A stretch of 64,000 bases of DNA from Catellatospora sichuanensis. Lineage in GTDB: Bacteria > Actinomycetota > Actinomycetes > Mycobacteriales > Micromonosporaceae. The notes below the pieces were generated by a model. It was not told the origin of the DNA and did no database searches. It saw nothing but the letters and a program-made list of their open reading frames with translations. Numbering within the stretch: the first letter of the stretch is position 1; each line of letters begins with the position of its first letter. The stretch spans positions 372,001 to 436,000 of the forward strand of contig NZ_VIQO01000001.1 in assembly GCF_007483665.1 (NCBI RefSeq), written 5' to 3'. Shown here piece after piece: positions 63,752 to 64,000 of this stretch. The translations under genes were made by a program, and so were the position numbers.

Positions 63752-64000
63752 GCCGCGCTCCCGTTCTCGAAGCGGGCCGTGACGGCCTCGCCGTGCGCGG
63801 GCAGGTCCTCGGCGTTGGCCAGGGCCACGACGTGGTGTGCCACGTCGCGCAGCGCGTCCTGTGTGTACTCCACGACGTGGATGCCGCGCAGGAACGACTG
63901 CACCGACAGGCCCGAGCTGTGCCGGGCGCAGCCCGCGGTGGGCAGCACGTGGTTGGAGCCGGCGCAGTAGTCGCCCAGCGACACCGGCGCATACGCCCCC
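63748..64000 (-). CDS. hisD: Histidinol dehydrogenase (only the C-terminus is in the window)
   Basis: About 84 C-terminal codons are visible. The stretch [20 protein letters not shown] followed by [20 protein letters not shown] is diagnostic of HisD, which oxidises histidinol to histidine with a zinc site. The rest lies beyond the window edge. The stop overlaps the hisC start (ATGA). Confidence 0.96.
   Translation of the reverse strand, partial: GAYAPVSLGDYCAGSNHVLPTAGCARHSSGLSVQSFLRGIHVVEYTQDALRDVAHHVVALANAEDLPAHGEAVTARFENGSAA

Overview
The window is a 64 kb piece of a high-GC actinobacterial chromosome. Gene order and style point to the family Micromonosporaceae: a trp cluster headed by hisI, a his cluster with the dual-function isomerase PriA instead of separate hisA and trpF, GTG and ATGA-coupled starts, and AAGGAAGGGCACCTT hairpins between genes. 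The genus assignment is open. No rRNA, tRNA, CRISPR array, phage or insertion sequence was seen.

Layout. 1-4438 (-): gltB, cut by the window edge. 5101-5955: a conserved-TM-helix (MscS-related) protein. 6152-8420 (-): lgt and an FAD monooxygenase. 8793-15256 (-): hisI, trpE, a small membrane protein, a spermidine-synthase-fold protein, trpC, trpB and trpA. 15548-17089: a very acidic repeat protein. 17212-19471: an ABC-2 exporter with its TetR regulator. 19523-20672: a divergent pair (DUF2470-like protein and ribosomal protein S4) around two iron-box-like sites. 20773-24582 (-): a heterodimeric ABC exporter. 24714-31714: a TIGR03085-type protein, an acyl-CoA synthetase, a DUF1349 protein, a MocR regulator divergent from a YczE membrane protein, and a secreted ScyD/ScyE-like protein.

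31824-45411 is a compact type II (aromatic) polyketide cluster. A SARP activator, KS-alpha and KS-beta/CLF lie on +. A divergent nine-gene operon lies on -: didomain aromatase/cyclase, acyl-CoA ligase joined to an ABM monooxygenase, ACP, fused AccDA, AccB, AccC, FAD hydroxylase, a PF04199-type cyclase and a SnoaL-like protein. There is no ketoreductase, so an unreduced aromatic product is expected. A Tat-exported multicopper oxidase and an FrsA/Ayg1-like hydrolase follow and may extend the pathway toward an oxidised pigment. TCAAGNN heptamers spaced 11 or 22 bp in both divergent promoters look like SARP operators.

49253-56868 (-) holds a PAP2 phosphatase and two HME-type RND pumps, one continued in frame into a lipobox-bearing adaptor-like domain. 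57349-64000 is the his cluster (hisD, hisC, hisB, hisH, membrane protein, priA) with hisF separated from priA by a lysR/eamA pair.

The most unusual structure is a family of 22-24-codon mini-ORFs lying exactly between the stop of one operon gene and the start of the next (hisC/hisB, hisB/hisH, hisI/trpE, ACP/accDA, and twice in tandem between the ABC exporter genes). Each overlaps both neighbours by ATGA or GTGA, most share the pattern MSERSER...HA-DERSEEKA, and the 3' end supplies the Shine-Dalgarno for the next gene. In CLF the same unit has become the N-terminus of the protein. All calls are from reading the sequence; no database search was run.
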